The notes below the pieces were generated by a model that had not been told where the DNA came from, did not search any database, and saw only the letters and a program-made list of their open reading frames with translations. A DNA stretch of 64,000 nucleotides, taken from positions 124,001 through 188,000 of the forward strand of contig NZ_JBMERQ010000005.1 of assembly GCF_048820895.1 (NCBI RefSeq), read 5' to 3'. The position numbers and the translations under genes are program-made. Origin of the DNA: Cribrihabitans_A neustonicus. Its GTDB lineage: Bacteria > Pseudomonadota > Alphaproteobacteria > Rhodobacterales > Rhodobacteraceae. Of this stretch, positions 53,803 through 62,778 are shown in pieces (position 1 is the first letter of the stretch; every line of letters starts with the position of its first letter).

Positions 53803-55250
53803 GCGGTTTTCTTTCTGACGGGCTGGCGCGCAATTTTCTCGCCGGCCAATGGGCCGAAGGCGACGCGGGCCGCCGTATCGCGGTGGCGGACCCTGGGACC
53901 GAAACCCATGTGGCCGACTGCGCGCTGGCAGGGGAGGAGAGCCTCGCCCGCGCGCTGGAGGCCGCGCGCGCCAGTTTTGAGCGGGGGGATCTGTCCGCGA
54001 TGCGCCCCGCGGCCCGGGGGCGGATGATGCAGCGGGTCGCGGCCGAAATCCGGGGGATTGCGGCTGAGGGCGCGGTGCTCCTTTGCCGGGAAAGCGGCAA
54101 GTCGCTCAGCGCCGCGCAGGATGAGTTCGAGGAGGCGGCGCAATACTTCGAGTACTACGGTGGCGTTGCCGACAAGATCGAGGGCAAGTCGATACCCCTG
54201 GGTCCGGATTACGCTGACTATACCCTTTACGAGCCGCATGGCGTCTCGGCGCAGGTCGTGCCCTGGAACTTCCCGGTCTCGATAGCAGCGCGTTCGCTGG
54301 CGCCGGCGCTGGCGGCGGGCAATTCAGTGATCGTGAAATCGCCGGAGCTGGACCCGCTGGCGCTGTCGATGCTGGGGCTGGCGCTGCAGCGGGCGGAGGT
54401 GCCGGAGGGCGCGGTCTCGATCCTGAACGGTATCGGCGCGGAGCTTGGCACACGCTTGGTGGCAAGCCCGGAGGTGGATCAGATTGTCTTTACCGGCTCG
54501 GTTGCGACTGGCCAGGCGGTGCTGCATGCGGCGGCGGAGACGGTCACGCCGGCGCTTATGGAGCTGGGCGGAAAATCCGCCGCCGTGGTGTTCGAGGACG
54601 CAAGCCTGGATACGCTGATGGCGAGTCTTGAAAGCGGCATATTCTACAATGCCGGACAGGTCTGCTCCGCCATGTCGCGGGTCCTGGTGCATCGCTCGCT
54701 CTACGCCGAAGCGGTGGAGCGTGCCACGGCGCTGGCCGAAGGGCTCAGCGCCGGGCACGGGCTGGACAATCCGGGCCTTACGCCGGTGATTTCCGCCGCG
54801 CAGCTGGACCGGATCGAAACCCTCACCGCCAGCGCCCGGAATGGCGGCGCGCGGGTTGCGGCCGGAGGCGGGCGGCTGGAGCGCGAAGGGCACTTCATGG
54901 CGGCAACGATATTGGCCGATGTGGATCCGCAAAGCAGGGTGGCGCAGGAGGAGATCTTTGGCCCGGTCGCCTGCTTCACGCCGTTTGACTCCGAAGCGGA
55001 GGCCATTGCCATCGCCAACGGCACCCCGTTCGGGCTGGTGGCGGGCGTTTTCACCCGCGATCTCGCGCGCGCGCACCGGGTGGCGCAGCGCCTCAGGGCC
55101 GGGCAGGTCTTTGTCAACGAGTGGTTTGCCGGCGGTATTGCCACCCCCTTCGGCGGCATCGGGAAGTCCGGCTTTGGACGCGAGAAAGGTTTGGAGGCGC
55201 TCTATAACTACGTGCGCACCAAGAATATCGCAATTTCACTGAAGGGCTGA
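53799..55250 (+). CDS. NAD(P)-dependent aldehyde dehydrogenase
   Basis: 483 residues. It has VVPWNFPVSIAARSLAPALAAGN for the cofactor, MELGGKSAAVVFEDA with the general base glutamate, NAGQVCSAMSRVLVH with the catalytic cysteine, and EEIFGPVACFTPF near the C-terminus. It is translationally coupled to the Rieske oxygenase, so it probably oxidises the aldehyde that enzyme releases. The aldehyde is unidentified. The in-frame extension into the oxygenase gene is rejected. Confidence 0.92.
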   Translation: MSGFLSDGLARNFLAGQWAEGDAGRRIAVADPGTETHVADCALAGEESLARALEAARASFERGDLSAMRPAARGRMMQRVAAEIRGIAAEGAVLLCRESGKSLSAAQDEFEEAAQYFEYYGGVADKIEGKSIPLGPDYADYTLYEPHGVSAQVVPWNFPVSIAARSLAPALAAGNSVIVKSPELDPLALSMLGLALQRAEVPEGAVSILNGIGAELGTRLVASPEVDQIVFTGSVATGQAVLHAAAETVTPALMELGGKSAAVVFEDASLDTLMASLESGIFYNAGQVCSAMSRVLVHRSLYAEAVERATALAEGLSAGHGLDNPGLTPVISAAQLDRIETLTASARNGGARVAAGGGRLEREGHFMAATILADVDPQSRVAQEEIFGPVACFTPFDSEAEAIAIANGTPFGLVAGVFTRDLARAHRVAQRLRAGQVFVNEWFAGGIATPFGGIGKSGFGREKGLEALYNYVRTKNIAISLKG

Positions 55251-55252
55251 CC

Positions 55253-55507
55253 ATGAACCGCGCCGAGCTGGACAGGCTGGACTTGGACCGCGCTCTGCTG
55301 AGTGCCCATGCGGACCACGACCTTGCCGCACTGGTGCGGCTCTACACGGTGGCAGGCGACCGGGCGGAGGCCGCGGGCGACATCAATGCCGCCTGTTTCT
55401 ACCTGACCCACGCCTTTGTTTTTGCGTTGGAAGCGGGCGCGCCGGAAGCCGGGGCGCTCAACGCCCGCCTGGCCGAACACGGCCGGGCGCATCGGCTGGC
55501 GCTCTAG
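55253..55507 (+). CDS. 84-residue protein of unknown function in the Rieske/ALDH operon
   Basis: 84 residues starting two bases after the aldehyde dehydrogenase stop. It is helical and acidic, with no membrane segment, cysteine cluster or signal peptide. NRAELDRLDLDRALLSAHAD and AGDINAACFYLTHAFVFALEAG suggest short paired helices, perhaps TPR-like. Coding is supported by the tight spacing and normal codon use. No family was recognised. It could be a small subunit or chaperone for the oxygenase; this is a guess. Confidence 0.7.
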   Translation: MNRAELDRLDLDRALLSAHADHDLAALVRLYTVAGDRAEAAGDINAACFYLTHAFVFALEAGAPEAGALNARLAEHGRAHRLAL

Positions 55508-55824
55508 CCGCGCTCGAATCGAAGCCGCGCTGTAACCGCGGCGCGGCATGTCCAGGCGGCTTGTCGCGGGCCTTTCCGGCGCCGCGCCGCTGCACCACCG
55601 CCAAATCCTCAAACCCCGAACCGCCCGGTGCAACAAATTGCCCCGCCAGAAGCGGCGTGCTCTTGCCATTTGGCGCCAAATTTGGTTCCAGTGCGCGCGG
55701 AAATCAGGCCGGGCTGCGCTGCATTGGATCGCCAGGATCCAATGCAGGCGTTCGTTTTGTTTCCGCCGCCGGAAGCAGATAAGAACCGCCACGGGAATCG
55801 GCCTCGGAAGGACGTAGCGCACAT
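55508..55824. other. 317-base region between the Rieske operon and nqrA
   Basis: No convincing gene. It contains the palindrome ATTTGGCGCCAAAT (55668-55681) and a strong hairpin at 55719-55747 (listed separately). The promoter for nqrABCDEF should lie between that hairpin and 55825. Confidence 0.6.
55719..55759 (+). terminator. Hairpin upstream of nqrA
   Basis: Perfect 12-base stem CTGCATTGGATC / GATCCAATGCAG with loop GCCAG, followed by GCGTTCGTTTTGTTTCC. It probably ends the Rieske/ALDH transcript or acts in the nqr leader. Confidence 0.6.
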
Positions 55825-57168
55825 ATGAAGACATTTAACTTGAAAAGGGGGCTGGATCTGCCTGTCGCGGGCGCGCCCGAGCAGAAAATTCATCCCGGCC
55901 CGGCTATCACTTCGGTGGCGGTTCTGGGGCCCGACTACCTGGGGCTGAAACCGCGCATGCTGGTGCAGGAGGGCGAAGAGGTCCGCCGCGGCACCCCGCT
56001 GTTTTGCCACAAGGATGCGCCCGAGGCGATGATAGTGGCGCCCGTCACCGGCAAGGTCTCGGCGATCAACCGCGGCGCCCGCCGGGTCCTGCAAAGTGTC
56101 GCGATCGAGGTGAGCGACGCTGAAGACAAGGGCCTGGACTTCTCCGCCACCGGCAATGCCGATACTGCCGAAGGGCTGACCGAAAAGCTGTGCGCTGCTG
56201 GTCTCTGGACCTCCTTCCTGACCCGTCCCTATTCCAAGATGCCGAAACCGGGCACGAAGCCCGACGCGATCTTCGTCACTGCGATGGACAGCGAGCCGCT
56301 GGCTGCCGATGCCGCGCTGATCATTGAGGATGCGCGCGACGCCTTCGAGGCGGGCCTCAAGGCCATCACCCTGCTGACCGACGGCACCACCTTCCTGTGC
56401 CAGAAGCCCGGCGACAGCATCCCCGGCGCCGATCTCGCTGGAGTAGAGGCTGCGGCTTTCGACGGTCCGCACCCCGCAGGCCTGGCCGGCACCCATATTC
56501 ACTTCCTGCATCCGCTGGCTTCCGACAGCATGGTCTGGACGATCTCCTTCCAGGACGTGATCGCCATCGGCCGCCTGCTGCTGGCCGGCCACATCGACCC
56601 GCGCGTGGTTGTCGCGCTCTCCGGCCCCGCCGCGCGCGAACCGCGACTGCTGCGCACCGTTATGGGCGCTTCCACCGAGGAGCTGACCCGCGGCGAGATC
56701 GCAGTGGACGGGCTGGTGCGGGTGATCTCCGGCTCGATCCTTTCGGGCCGCCAGGCCGCCGGGCCGCTGGCCTACCTCGGCCGCTTTGCCCGCCAGGTCG
56801 CGATCATCGAGGAAGACCACGAGCAGATCCCGATGGGCTGGATCCGGCCGATGCCGTCCAAGTTCTCGGTGCAGCCGGTGCTGGGCTCGGCGCTGTCGAA
56901 GAAGCTGTTCAACCTGACCAGCAATCTCAACGGCGGCCGCCGGGCGATGGTGCCCACCGGCACCTTCGAGCGTCTGATGCCGCAGGACTACCTGCCGACG
57001 CAGCTGCTGCGCGCGCTCCTGGTGATGGACACCGACACCGCCCAGGCGCTTGGCGCGCTGGAGCTGGACGAAGAGGATCTCGGCCTCGTGGGCTTTGCCT
57101 GTCCGGCCAAGTATGAATACGGGCTGGCGCTGCGCGACTGCCTGACCAAGATTGAAAAGGAGGGCTGA
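55825..57168 (+). CDS. nqrA: Na+-translocating NADH:quinone reductase subunit A
   Basis: 447 residues, normal for NqrA, with no membrane segments. It begins MKTFNLKRGLDLPVAGAPEQ, a family hallmark, followed by AITSVAVLGPDYLGLKPRMLVQEGEEVRRG. The C-terminal CPAKYEYGLALRDCL is also typical. NqrA is the peripheral subunit near the quinone site. It heads a six-gene operon and is six bases from nqrB. Confidence 0.93.
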   Translation: MKTFNLKRGLDLPVAGAPEQKIHPGPAITSVAVLGPDYLGLKPRMLVQEGEEVRRGTPLFCHKDAPEAMIVAPVTGKVSAINRGARRVLQSVAIEVSDAEDKGLDFSATGNADTAEGLTEKLCAAGLWTSFLTRPYSKMPKPGTKPDAIFVTAMDSEPLAADAALIIEDARDAFEAGLKAITLLTDGTTFLCQKPGDSIPGADLAGVEAAAFDGPHPAGLAGTHIHFLHPLASDSMVWTISFQDVIAIGRLLLAGHIDPRVVVALSGPAAREPRLLRTVMGASTEELTRGEIAVDGLVRVISGSILSGRQAAGPLAYLGRFARQVAIIEEDHEQIPMGWIRPMPSKFSVQPVLGSALSKKLFNLTSNLNGGRRAMVPTGTFERLMPQDYLPTQLLRALLVMDTDTAQALGALELDEEDLGLVGFACPAKYEYGLALRDCLTKIEKEG

Positions 57169-57173
57169 GCCGG

Positions 57174-58382
57174 ATGGGATTGCGCAGCTTCTTTGACCGG
57201 ATCGAGCCGCACTTCGAGAAGGGCGGCAAATACGAGAAACTCTTCCCCATCTACGAGATGGTGGAGAGCTTCCTCTACACCCCGAAAACCGTCACCTCGG
57301 TGGCGCCGCATGCCCGCTCCTACATCGATATGAAGCGGATCATGACCTATGTGGTGATCGCCACCATCCCCTGCATCCTGTGGGGCATGTGGAACACCGG
57401 CTACCAGACCAACTCCGCGATTGCTCTGCTGGGTCCGGAATCCGCCACCGGCTGGCGCATCTGGATCCTGCAGACGCTGGGGATTTCGCTGGATGCCTCG
57501 AACCCGCTCGCCAATATCGCGCATGGGTTCCTGTACTTCCTGCCGATTTATGTGGTCACGCTGGTCGCGGGCGGCATCTTTGAGGTGATTTTTGCCACCG
57601 TGCGCGGGCATGAGGTGAACGAGGGGTTCCTGGTCACCTCGATGCTCTATGCACTGATCCTGCCGGCCTCGACGCCGCTGTGGCAGGTGGCGCTTGGCAT
57701 CATCTTCGGGGTGGTGATCGGCAAGGAGGTCTTTGGCGGCACCGGCAAGAACTTCCTGAACCCGGCGCTGACGGGCCGCGCGTTCCTGTATTTCGCCTAT
57801 CCCGCAAACATGTCGGGCGACTCGATCTGGACCCCGGTGGACGGCTTTTCCGGCGCGACCGCGCTGGCGGTGTCGGCGTCTGACGGCTATCAGGCGCTGG
57901 CGGCCCAGGGCATCACCTGGTGGGATGCCTTCTACGGCACCATCCAGGGCAGCTTCGGTGAGACTTCGACGCTGGCATGTGCCATCGGGCTCGTGTTCCT
58001 GCTGGCCACGAAGATCGCCAACTGGCGGCTGGTTGCGGGCTGTCTGGGCGGCATGATCGGCTTCTCGCTGCTGCTTAACCTGATCGGATCCGAGGCCAAC
58101 CCGATGTTCGCCATGCCCTGGTACTGGCATCTGGTGCTCGGCGGCTACGCCTTCGGCCTGGTCTTCATGGTGACCGAACCGGTCTCGGCCAGCCACACTA
58201 ACCTCGGCCGCCTGATCTATGGCGCGCTGATCGGGGTGATGGTGGTGCTGATCCGGGTGATCAACCCGGCCTTCCCGGAAGGCATGATGCTGGCGATCCT
58301 GTTCGGCAACGTCTTTGCACCGCTGATCGACTACTTCGTCGTGCAGGCGAACATCAAACGGAGGGCGCGCCGCCATGTCTGA
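57174..58382 (+). CDS. nqrB: Na+-translocating NADH:quinone reductase subunit B
   Basis: 402 residues with about ten membrane segments. Covalent FMN attachment is expected at Thr229 in DGFSGATALAVSA. KNFLNPALTGRAFLYFAYP is another conserved segment. NqrB forms part of the sodium path and, with NqrA, the quinone site. Its end overlaps nqrC by eight bases. Confidence 0.93.
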   Translation: MGLRSFFDRIEPHFEKGGKYEKLFPIYEMVESFLYTPKTVTSVAPHARSYIDMKRIMTYVVIATIPCILWGMWNTGYQTNSAIALLGPESATGWRIWILQTLGISLDASNPLANIAHGFLYFLPIYVVTLVAGGIFEVIFATVRGHEVNEGFLVTSMLYALILPASTPLWQVALGIIFGVVIGKEVFGGTGKNFLNPALTGRAFLYFAYPANMSGDSIWTPVDGFSGATALAVSASDGYQALAAQGITWWDAFYGTIQGSFGETSTLACAIGLVFLLATKIANWRLVAGCLGGMIGFSLLLNLIGSEANPMFAMPWYWHLVLGGYAFGLVFMVTEPVSASHTNLGRLIYGALIGVMVVLIRVINPAFPEGMMLAILFGNVFAPLIDYFVVQANIKRRARRHV

Positions 58383-59187
58383 GACGCAGACTCCTGAACC
58401 CAAGGGCCTGATCGGCCGCTTCCTGGCCGCTTCGCCGGACTCGGTGGGCAAGACCGTCTTTGTCGCGGTGGCCGTCTGCCTTGTCGCCTCGATGATCGTG
58501 TCGACCGCCGCGGTGTCGCTGCGGCCCGTGCAGGAAGCCAACAAGCTGCGCGACAAGCAGCTGAACATCCTGCAGGTCGCGGGCCTCTACGAGCCGGGCC
58601 AGGACGTGGCCGAGGCCTTCCAGGCCTTCGAGCCGAAGGTGCTGGAGCTGGAAACCGGCACCTTCACCGACCGCTTCGACCCGGCCGAATTCGACGATCT
58701 CGCCGCCGCGCAGGACCCGGAGACCAGCCGTGCGCTTGACGACGACCCGGCCGGCATTGGCCGCCAGTCGCTCTACAAAACTGTCTATCTGCTGCGCGAC
58801 GAGTCCGGCGCGCTCGACAAGGTGATCCTGCCGGTGCACGGCTATGGCCTGTGGTCGACGCTCTATGGCTACATCGCGCTGGAGGAGAACGGCAACGACA
58901 TCTTTGGCCTGCAGTTCTACCAGCACGGCGAAACCCCGGGCCTCGGCGCCGAGGTGGACAACCCGCGCTGGAAGGTGCTGTGGCGTGACAAGAAGCTGCG
59001 CGACGGCGAGGACACGCTGCAGATCTCGGTGTCCAAGACCGCGCCCGCGGCCGGCCCCGAATACCACGTCGACGCGCTGGCAGGCGCGACCCTGACCACC
59101 GTGGGTGTCGACAACCTGCTGAAGTTCTGGATGGGCGAGGAGGGCTATGCACCCTTCCTGAAGGCCCTGCGCGAGGGAGGCATCTGA
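58375..59187 (+). CDS. nqrC: Na+-translocating NADH:quinone reductase subunit C
   Basis: 270 residues: one N-terminal membrane helix (TVFVAVAVCLVASMIVSTAAV), then a periplasmic flavin domain. The covalent FMN site is Thr239 in VDALAGATLTTVGVDN. GLWSTLYGYIAL and GETPGLGAEVDNPRW are family segments. FMN is attached by ApbE, which is encoded downstream. It overlaps nqrD by one base. Confidence 0.93.
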   Translation: MSETQTPEPKGLIGRFLAASPDSVGKTVFVAVAVCLVASMIVSTAAVSLRPVQEANKLRDKQLNILQVAGLYEPGQDVAEAFQAFEPKVLELETGTFTDRFDPAEFDDLAAAQDPETSRALDDDPAGIGRQSLYKTVYLLRDESGALDKVILPVHGYGLWSTLYGYIALEENGNDIFGLQFYQHGETPGLGAEVDNPRWKVLWRDKKLRDGEDTLQISVSKTAPAAGPEYHVDALAGATLTTVGVDNLLKFWMGEEGYAPFLKALREGGI

Positions 59188-59840
59188 TGGCTCAGTCCAA
59201 GAAGGAAATGCTGATCGACCCGCTGGTCGACAACAACCCGATCACCCTGCAGGTGCTGGGCATCTGCTCGGCGCTGGCGGTGACCTCGTCGCTGCAGGTG
59301 GCCTTTGTGATGACGCTGGCGGTGACCTTCGTGACCGCATTCTCCTCAATGTTCATCTCGATCCTCAGGAACCAGATCCCGGGCTCGATCCGGATCATCG
59401 TGCAGATGGTGATCATCGCCTCGCTGGTGATCCTGGTGGACCAGGTGCTGAAGGCCTACGCCTTCGATATCTCCAAGACGCTGTCGGTCTTCGTCGGCCT
59501 GATCATAACCAACTGCATCGTGATGGGCCGCGCCGAAGCCTTCGCCATGAAGAACCCGCCGGTGGCCTCCTTCATCGACGGTCTCGGCAACGGTCTGGGC
59601 TACGGTCTGATCCTGATGCTGGTCGGCTTCATCCGCGAGCTGTTTGGCGCGGGCTCGCTGTTCGGCGTCACCATCATGGAGACCGTGAACAACGGCGGCT
59701 GGTACATGCCGAACGGCCTTCTGCTGCTGCCGCCCTCGGCCTTCTTCGTGATCGGCCTGCTGATCTGGGCCTTCCGCACCTGGAAGCCGAACCAGGTCGA
59801 AGAACGTGAATTCAAGATCCAGACGGTGGAGGCACACTGA
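59187..59840 (+). CDS. nqrD: Na+-translocating NADH:quinone reductase subunit D
   Basis: 217 residues with six membrane segments. Cys27 (LGICSALAV) and Cys110 (ITNCIVMGRAEA) match the two NqrD ligands of the intramembrane iron-sulfur centre shared with NqrE. Its stop overlaps the nqrE start by one base. Confidence 0.93.
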   Translation: MAQSKKEMLIDPLVDNNPITLQVLGICSALAVTSSLQVAFVMTLAVTFVTAFSSMFISILRNQIPGSIRIIVQMVIIASLVILVDQVLKAYAFDISKTLSVFVGLIITNCIVMGRAEAFAMKNPPVASFIDGLGNGLGYGLILMLVGFIRELFGAGSLFGVTIMETVNNGGWYMPNGLLLLPPSAFFVIGLLIWAFRTWKPNQVEEREFKIQTVEAH

Positions 59841-60448
59841 TGGAAGGGCTGATCTCGCTGGCCGTAAAGGCCGTCTTTGTCGAAAACCTGGCGCTGTCCT
59901 TCTTCCTGGGCATGTGTACCTTCATCGCGGTGTCGAAGAAGATCTCGACCGCGCTGGGGCTGGGGATCTCGGTCATGGTGGTGCAGGCCATCACCGTGCC
60001 GGCCAACAACCTGCTGCTGACCTATCTGCTGAAGCCCGGCGCGCTGGCCTGGGCGGGGTTCCCGGACGTGGACCTCACATTCCTCGGCCTGATCTCCTAT
60101 ATCGGCGTGATCGCGGCGATGGTGCAGATCCTGGAGATGATCCTCGATAAGTACTTTCCGCCGCTCTACAACGCGCTGGGGATCTTCCTGCCGCTGATCA
60201 CGGTGAACTGCGCGATCCTCGGCGGCTCGCTGTTCATGGTGGAACGCGACTACAACTTTGCCGAGGCAACGACCTATGGTCTGTCTTCCGGCTTCGGCTG
60301 GGCGCTGGCGATCACCGCGATGGCGGGCGTGCGCGAGAAGCTGAAATATTCCGACGTGCCGGACGGCCTGCAGGGCCTGGGCATCACCTTTATCACCGCA
60401 GGTCTGATGGCGATGGCCTTCATGTCCTTCAGCGGCGTCAAACTGTAA
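59840..60448 (+). CDS. nqrE: Na+-translocating NADH:quinone reductase subunit E
   Basis: 202 residues with six membrane segments, a paralogue of NqrD in inverted topology. Cys26 (LGMCTFIAV) and Cys124 (TVNCAILGG) supply the other two ligands of the shared iron-sulfur centre. The C-terminal TFITAGLMAMAFMSFSGVKL is a family ending. It is 15 bases from nqrF. Confidence 0.93.
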   Translation: MEGLISLAVKAVFVENLALSFFLGMCTFIAVSKKISTALGLGISVMVVQAITVPANNLLLTYLLKPGALAWAGFPDVDLTFLGLISYIGVIAAMVQILEMILDKYFPPLYNALGIFLPLITVNCAILGGSLFMVERDYNFAEATTYGLSSGFGWALAITAMAGVREKLKYSDVPDGLQGLGITFITAGLMAMAFMSFSGVKL

Positions 60449-60463
60449 GGAGAGCGCGGAAAC

Positions 60464-61684
60464 ATGGAAACTTTCACGCTCGGCGTTGCCCTGTTCACCG
60501 TGATCGTGCTGGCGCTGGTGACCATCATCCTGGTCGCCCGCTCCCGCCTGGTCTCTTCCGGCAACGTCAACATCACCATCAACGGTGAAAAAACCATCTC
60601 GGTCCCCGCGGGCGGCAAGCTTCTGCAGACGCTCGCGGCCGAGAAGCTCTTTGTCCCCTCCGCCTGCGGGGGCGGCGGCACCTGCGCGCAGTGCCGGGTG
60701 CGGGTGCATTCCGGCGGAGGCTCGATCCTGCCGACCGAGGAGAGCCACATCACCAAGCGGGAAGCCGCCTGCGGCGACCGCCTGTCCTGCCAGGTCTCGG
60801 TCAAGCAGGACATGGACATCGAGGTCCCCGAAGAGGTCTTCGGCGTCAAGAAATGGCGCTGCAAGGTGCGCTCGAACGAGAACGTGGCGACCTTCATCAA
60901 GGCGCTGGTTCTGGAACTGCCCGAAGGCGAGGACGTGAACTTCCGCGCCGGCGGCTACATCCAGATCGAAGCGCCCGCGCACCGGCTGAAGTACACCGAC
61001 TTCGACATCGAGGACGAGTACCGCGAGGATTGGGACCGCTTCAATCTGTGGCAGTATGAATCCGTGGTGGACGTGCCGGTCGAGCGCGCCTATTCGATGG
61101 CCAACTACCCCGACGAGAAGGGCATCATCATGCTCAACGTCCGGGTTGCCTCGCCGCCGCCGGGTTCCACCGATATCCCGGCTGGCAAGATGTCCTCCTA
61201 CATCTTCAACCTGAAGCCTGGCGATGAGGTGACTATCTCCGGCCCGTTCGGCGAGTTCTTCGCCCGCGATACCGACAAGGAGATGGTCTTCATCGGCGGC
61301 GGCGCCGGCATGGCGCCGATGCGCAGCCACATCTTCGATCAGCTGAAGCGTCTGAAGACCAAGCGCAAGATCAGCTTCTGGTACGGTGCGCGGTCGAAGA
61401 AGGAAATGTTCTTCGTCGAGGACTTCGACCAGCTTGCGGCGGAGAACCCGAACTTCGAATGGCACGTCGCCCTGTCCGACGCGCAGCCGGAGGACGACTG
61501 GAAGGGCTATACCGGTTTCATCCACAATGTCCTTTACGAAGAATACCTCAAGAACCACCCGGCGCCGGAAGATTGCGAGTTCTACATGTGCGGCCCGCCG
61601 ATCATGAACCAGTCGGTGATCAACATGCTGCTGGAACTGGGCGTGGACCGCGAGGACATCATGCTCGACGATTTCGGCGGCTGA
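60464..61684 (+). CDS. nqrF: Na+-translocating NADH:quinone reductase subunit F
   Basis: 406 residues. An N-terminal membrane helix (TVIVLALVTIILVA) precedes a [2Fe-2S] domain with ligands Cys68, Cys74, Cys77 and Cys109. An FAD/NADH-binding reductase domain follows (RAYSMANYPDEKG, FIGGGAGMAPMRSHIF, FYMCGPPIMNQSV). It accepts electrons from NADH and starts the chain. A strong terminator follows the stop. Confidence 0.94.
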   Translation: METFTLGVALFTVIVLALVTIILVARSRLVSSGNVNITINGEKTISVPAGGKLLQTLAAEKLFVPSACGGGGTCAQCRVRVHSGGGSILPTEESHITKREAACGDRLSCQVSVKQDMDIEVPEEVFGVKKWRCKVRSNENVATFIKALVLELPEGEDVNFRAGGYIQIEAPAHRLKYTDFDIEDEYREDWDRFNLWQYESVVDVPVERAYSMANYPDEKGIIMLNVRVASPPPGSTDIPAGKMSSYIFNLKPGDEVTISGPFGEFFARDTDKEMVFIGGGAGMAPMRSHIFDQLKRLKTKRKISFWYGARSKKEMFFVEDFDQLAAENPNFEWHVALSDAQPEDDWKGYTGFIHNVLYEEYLKNHPAPEDCEFYMCGPPIMNQSVINMLLELGVDREDIMLDDFGG

Positions 61685-61710
61685 GCCGAAGGCATTCAGA
61701 GTCGACGAAA

Positions 61711-61745
61711 AAAGCCCCGGATGCCAGCATCCGGGGCTTTCTGTT
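61711..61745 (+). terminator. Intrinsic terminator after nqrF
   Basis: Stem AAAGCCCCGGATG / CATCCGGGGCTTT (13 pairs) with a four-base loop, then CTGTTTG. It separates nqrABCDEF from the minus-strand CBS gene and from the apbE-nqrM genes further on. Confidence 0.88.
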
Positions 61746-61790
61746 TGTACCGCAGTGTGGAAGCGAGCCGTTCCGCTGGGGCACCGGTGG

Positions 61791-61813
61791 CCGGAATTCG
61801 ACCCGAATTCCGG
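61791..61813. repeat. GGAATTC-type palindrome
   Basis: CCGGAATTCG / CGAATTCCGG with loop ACC, 48 bases past the stop of the CBS gene on its strand. It resembles the palindromes at 14941-14972. Confidence 0.6.
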
Positions 61814-61861
61814 GCCGAAAAAATCGGATTCTTCCGGTGCCCGCGGCCAGCGCCATGCGTC

Positions 61862-62386
61862 CTAGCCGACGATCATCTGCTTCATCCGGAGCGCTTCGTA
61901 CTCCAGCTCCTCAAGCCGGTAGTTCACCACATCGCCGATGGTGATCATGCCGCAGAGGGCGCCGTCCTTCATCACCGGCATGTGGCGGAAGCGGCCCTCG
62001 GTCATCACCTTGGCGACGTCGATCAACCGGTCTTCCGGCGTGCAGGTGCGCACCTCGGTGGTCATCAGCTCCTCGACCTTCTGCGGCAGCGTGTGGCCCG
62101 GCGTCTCCGCCATGCGGCGCACGATGTCGCGCTCCGACAGGATGCCCTTCAGATCGCCGTTCTGATCGGTCACCACCAGCGCGCCGATGCGCTTGTCGCG
62201 CAAGATCTCGACCACATGGCCGATGGTGTCGGCGGGCCGGATGCCATAGACCGCGTTGCCCTTCTTTTTCAAAAGCTGGGCAACAGTCGACTGGGAGTGC
62301 GACAGGTTGGACTCGGCCGACTGGCTGTAGGTATGGTGGTCTTCCTTGTCGCCCCGCGTCGGAGGTTGATAAGAGAATGGTGCCAT
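61862..62386 (-). CDS. CBS-domain protein
   Basis: 174 residues. Two CBS domains fill most of the protein: VYGIRPADTIGHVVEILRDKRIGALVVTDQNGDLKGILSERDIV and MTTEVRTCTPEDRLIDVAKVMTEGRFRHMPVMKDGALCGMITIGDVV (each cited in part here as family signatures). Such stand-alone CBS pairs bind adenosine nucleotides. The start at 62386 follows GAGGAG; the longer in-frame version lacks support. It is inserted, in reverse orientation, between nqrF and the apbE-nqrM genes. Confidence 0.88.
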   Translation of the reverse strand: MAPFSYQPPTRGDKEDHHTYSQSAESNLSHSQSTVAQLLKKKGNAVYGIRPADTIGHVVEILRDKRIGALVVTDQNGDLKGILSERDIVRRMAETPGHTLPQKVEELMTTEVRTCTPEDRLIDVAKVMTEGRFRHMPVMKDGALCGMITIGDVVNYRLEELEYEALRMKQMIVG

Positions 62387-62496
62387 AGGTCTTTGCTCCT
62401 CTTGCTCCTGCATCAGCCCATATGGGTATCTTACCCCGGCTGTGCCATGCGCAAAGAAAAATCCTTGGCAGCGCAAAGAATTATGTGAAGGGAAGC

Positions 62497-62685
62497 ATGT
62501 TGGGCGATCTCTACCTTACTCCGCTCAGCGGGGTTGTTCTGGTCTTTGTTGTGGTGGTCTGCGGCCATCTCTACCGGCAGAATTGGAAGACCCAGCCGCC
62601 GAATGCGCGGCTGAGGGCCTGGCTGTTTGGTGTGCCGGCTGCGCTTGGCCTGCTGGCGCTCGCTTTCCTGCCCTTGAAATACTAG
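62497..62685 (+). CDS. Small two-helix membrane protein of unknown function
   Basis: 62 residues with two membrane segments (SGVVLVFVVVVCGHLY and WLFGVPAALGLLALAFLPL) joined by a basic loop (RQNWKTQPPNARLR). The ATG at 62497 follows GAAGGGA; the upstream in-frame extension is not hydrophobic and lacks a site. It precedes apbE by 93 bases. No family was recognised; a role in assembly of the Na+-NQR is possible from position only. Confidence 0.65.
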   Translation: MLGDLYLTPLSGVVLVFVVVVCGHLYRQNWKTQPPNARLRAWLFGVPAALGLLALAFLPLKY

Positions 62686-62778
62686 CCCCTGGCGTGTCCC
62701 GGCCGCGTCTGACATGGGTTTGACTCTGACGCGGGGCAGGGGCATATGGGCGCGGATGTTTCTTCCGGAGGTCGCCCG

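Noticed and set aside
55548..55817. 89-residue plus-strand ORF upstream of nqrA
   Set aside because: Arg/Cys-rich with no ribosome site, and it runs through strong palindromes; treated as intergenic.
59600..61558. 652-residue minus-strand ORF opposite nqrD-nqrF
   Set aside because: Covers several Na+-NQR genes with intact cofactor motifs; no domain of its own.
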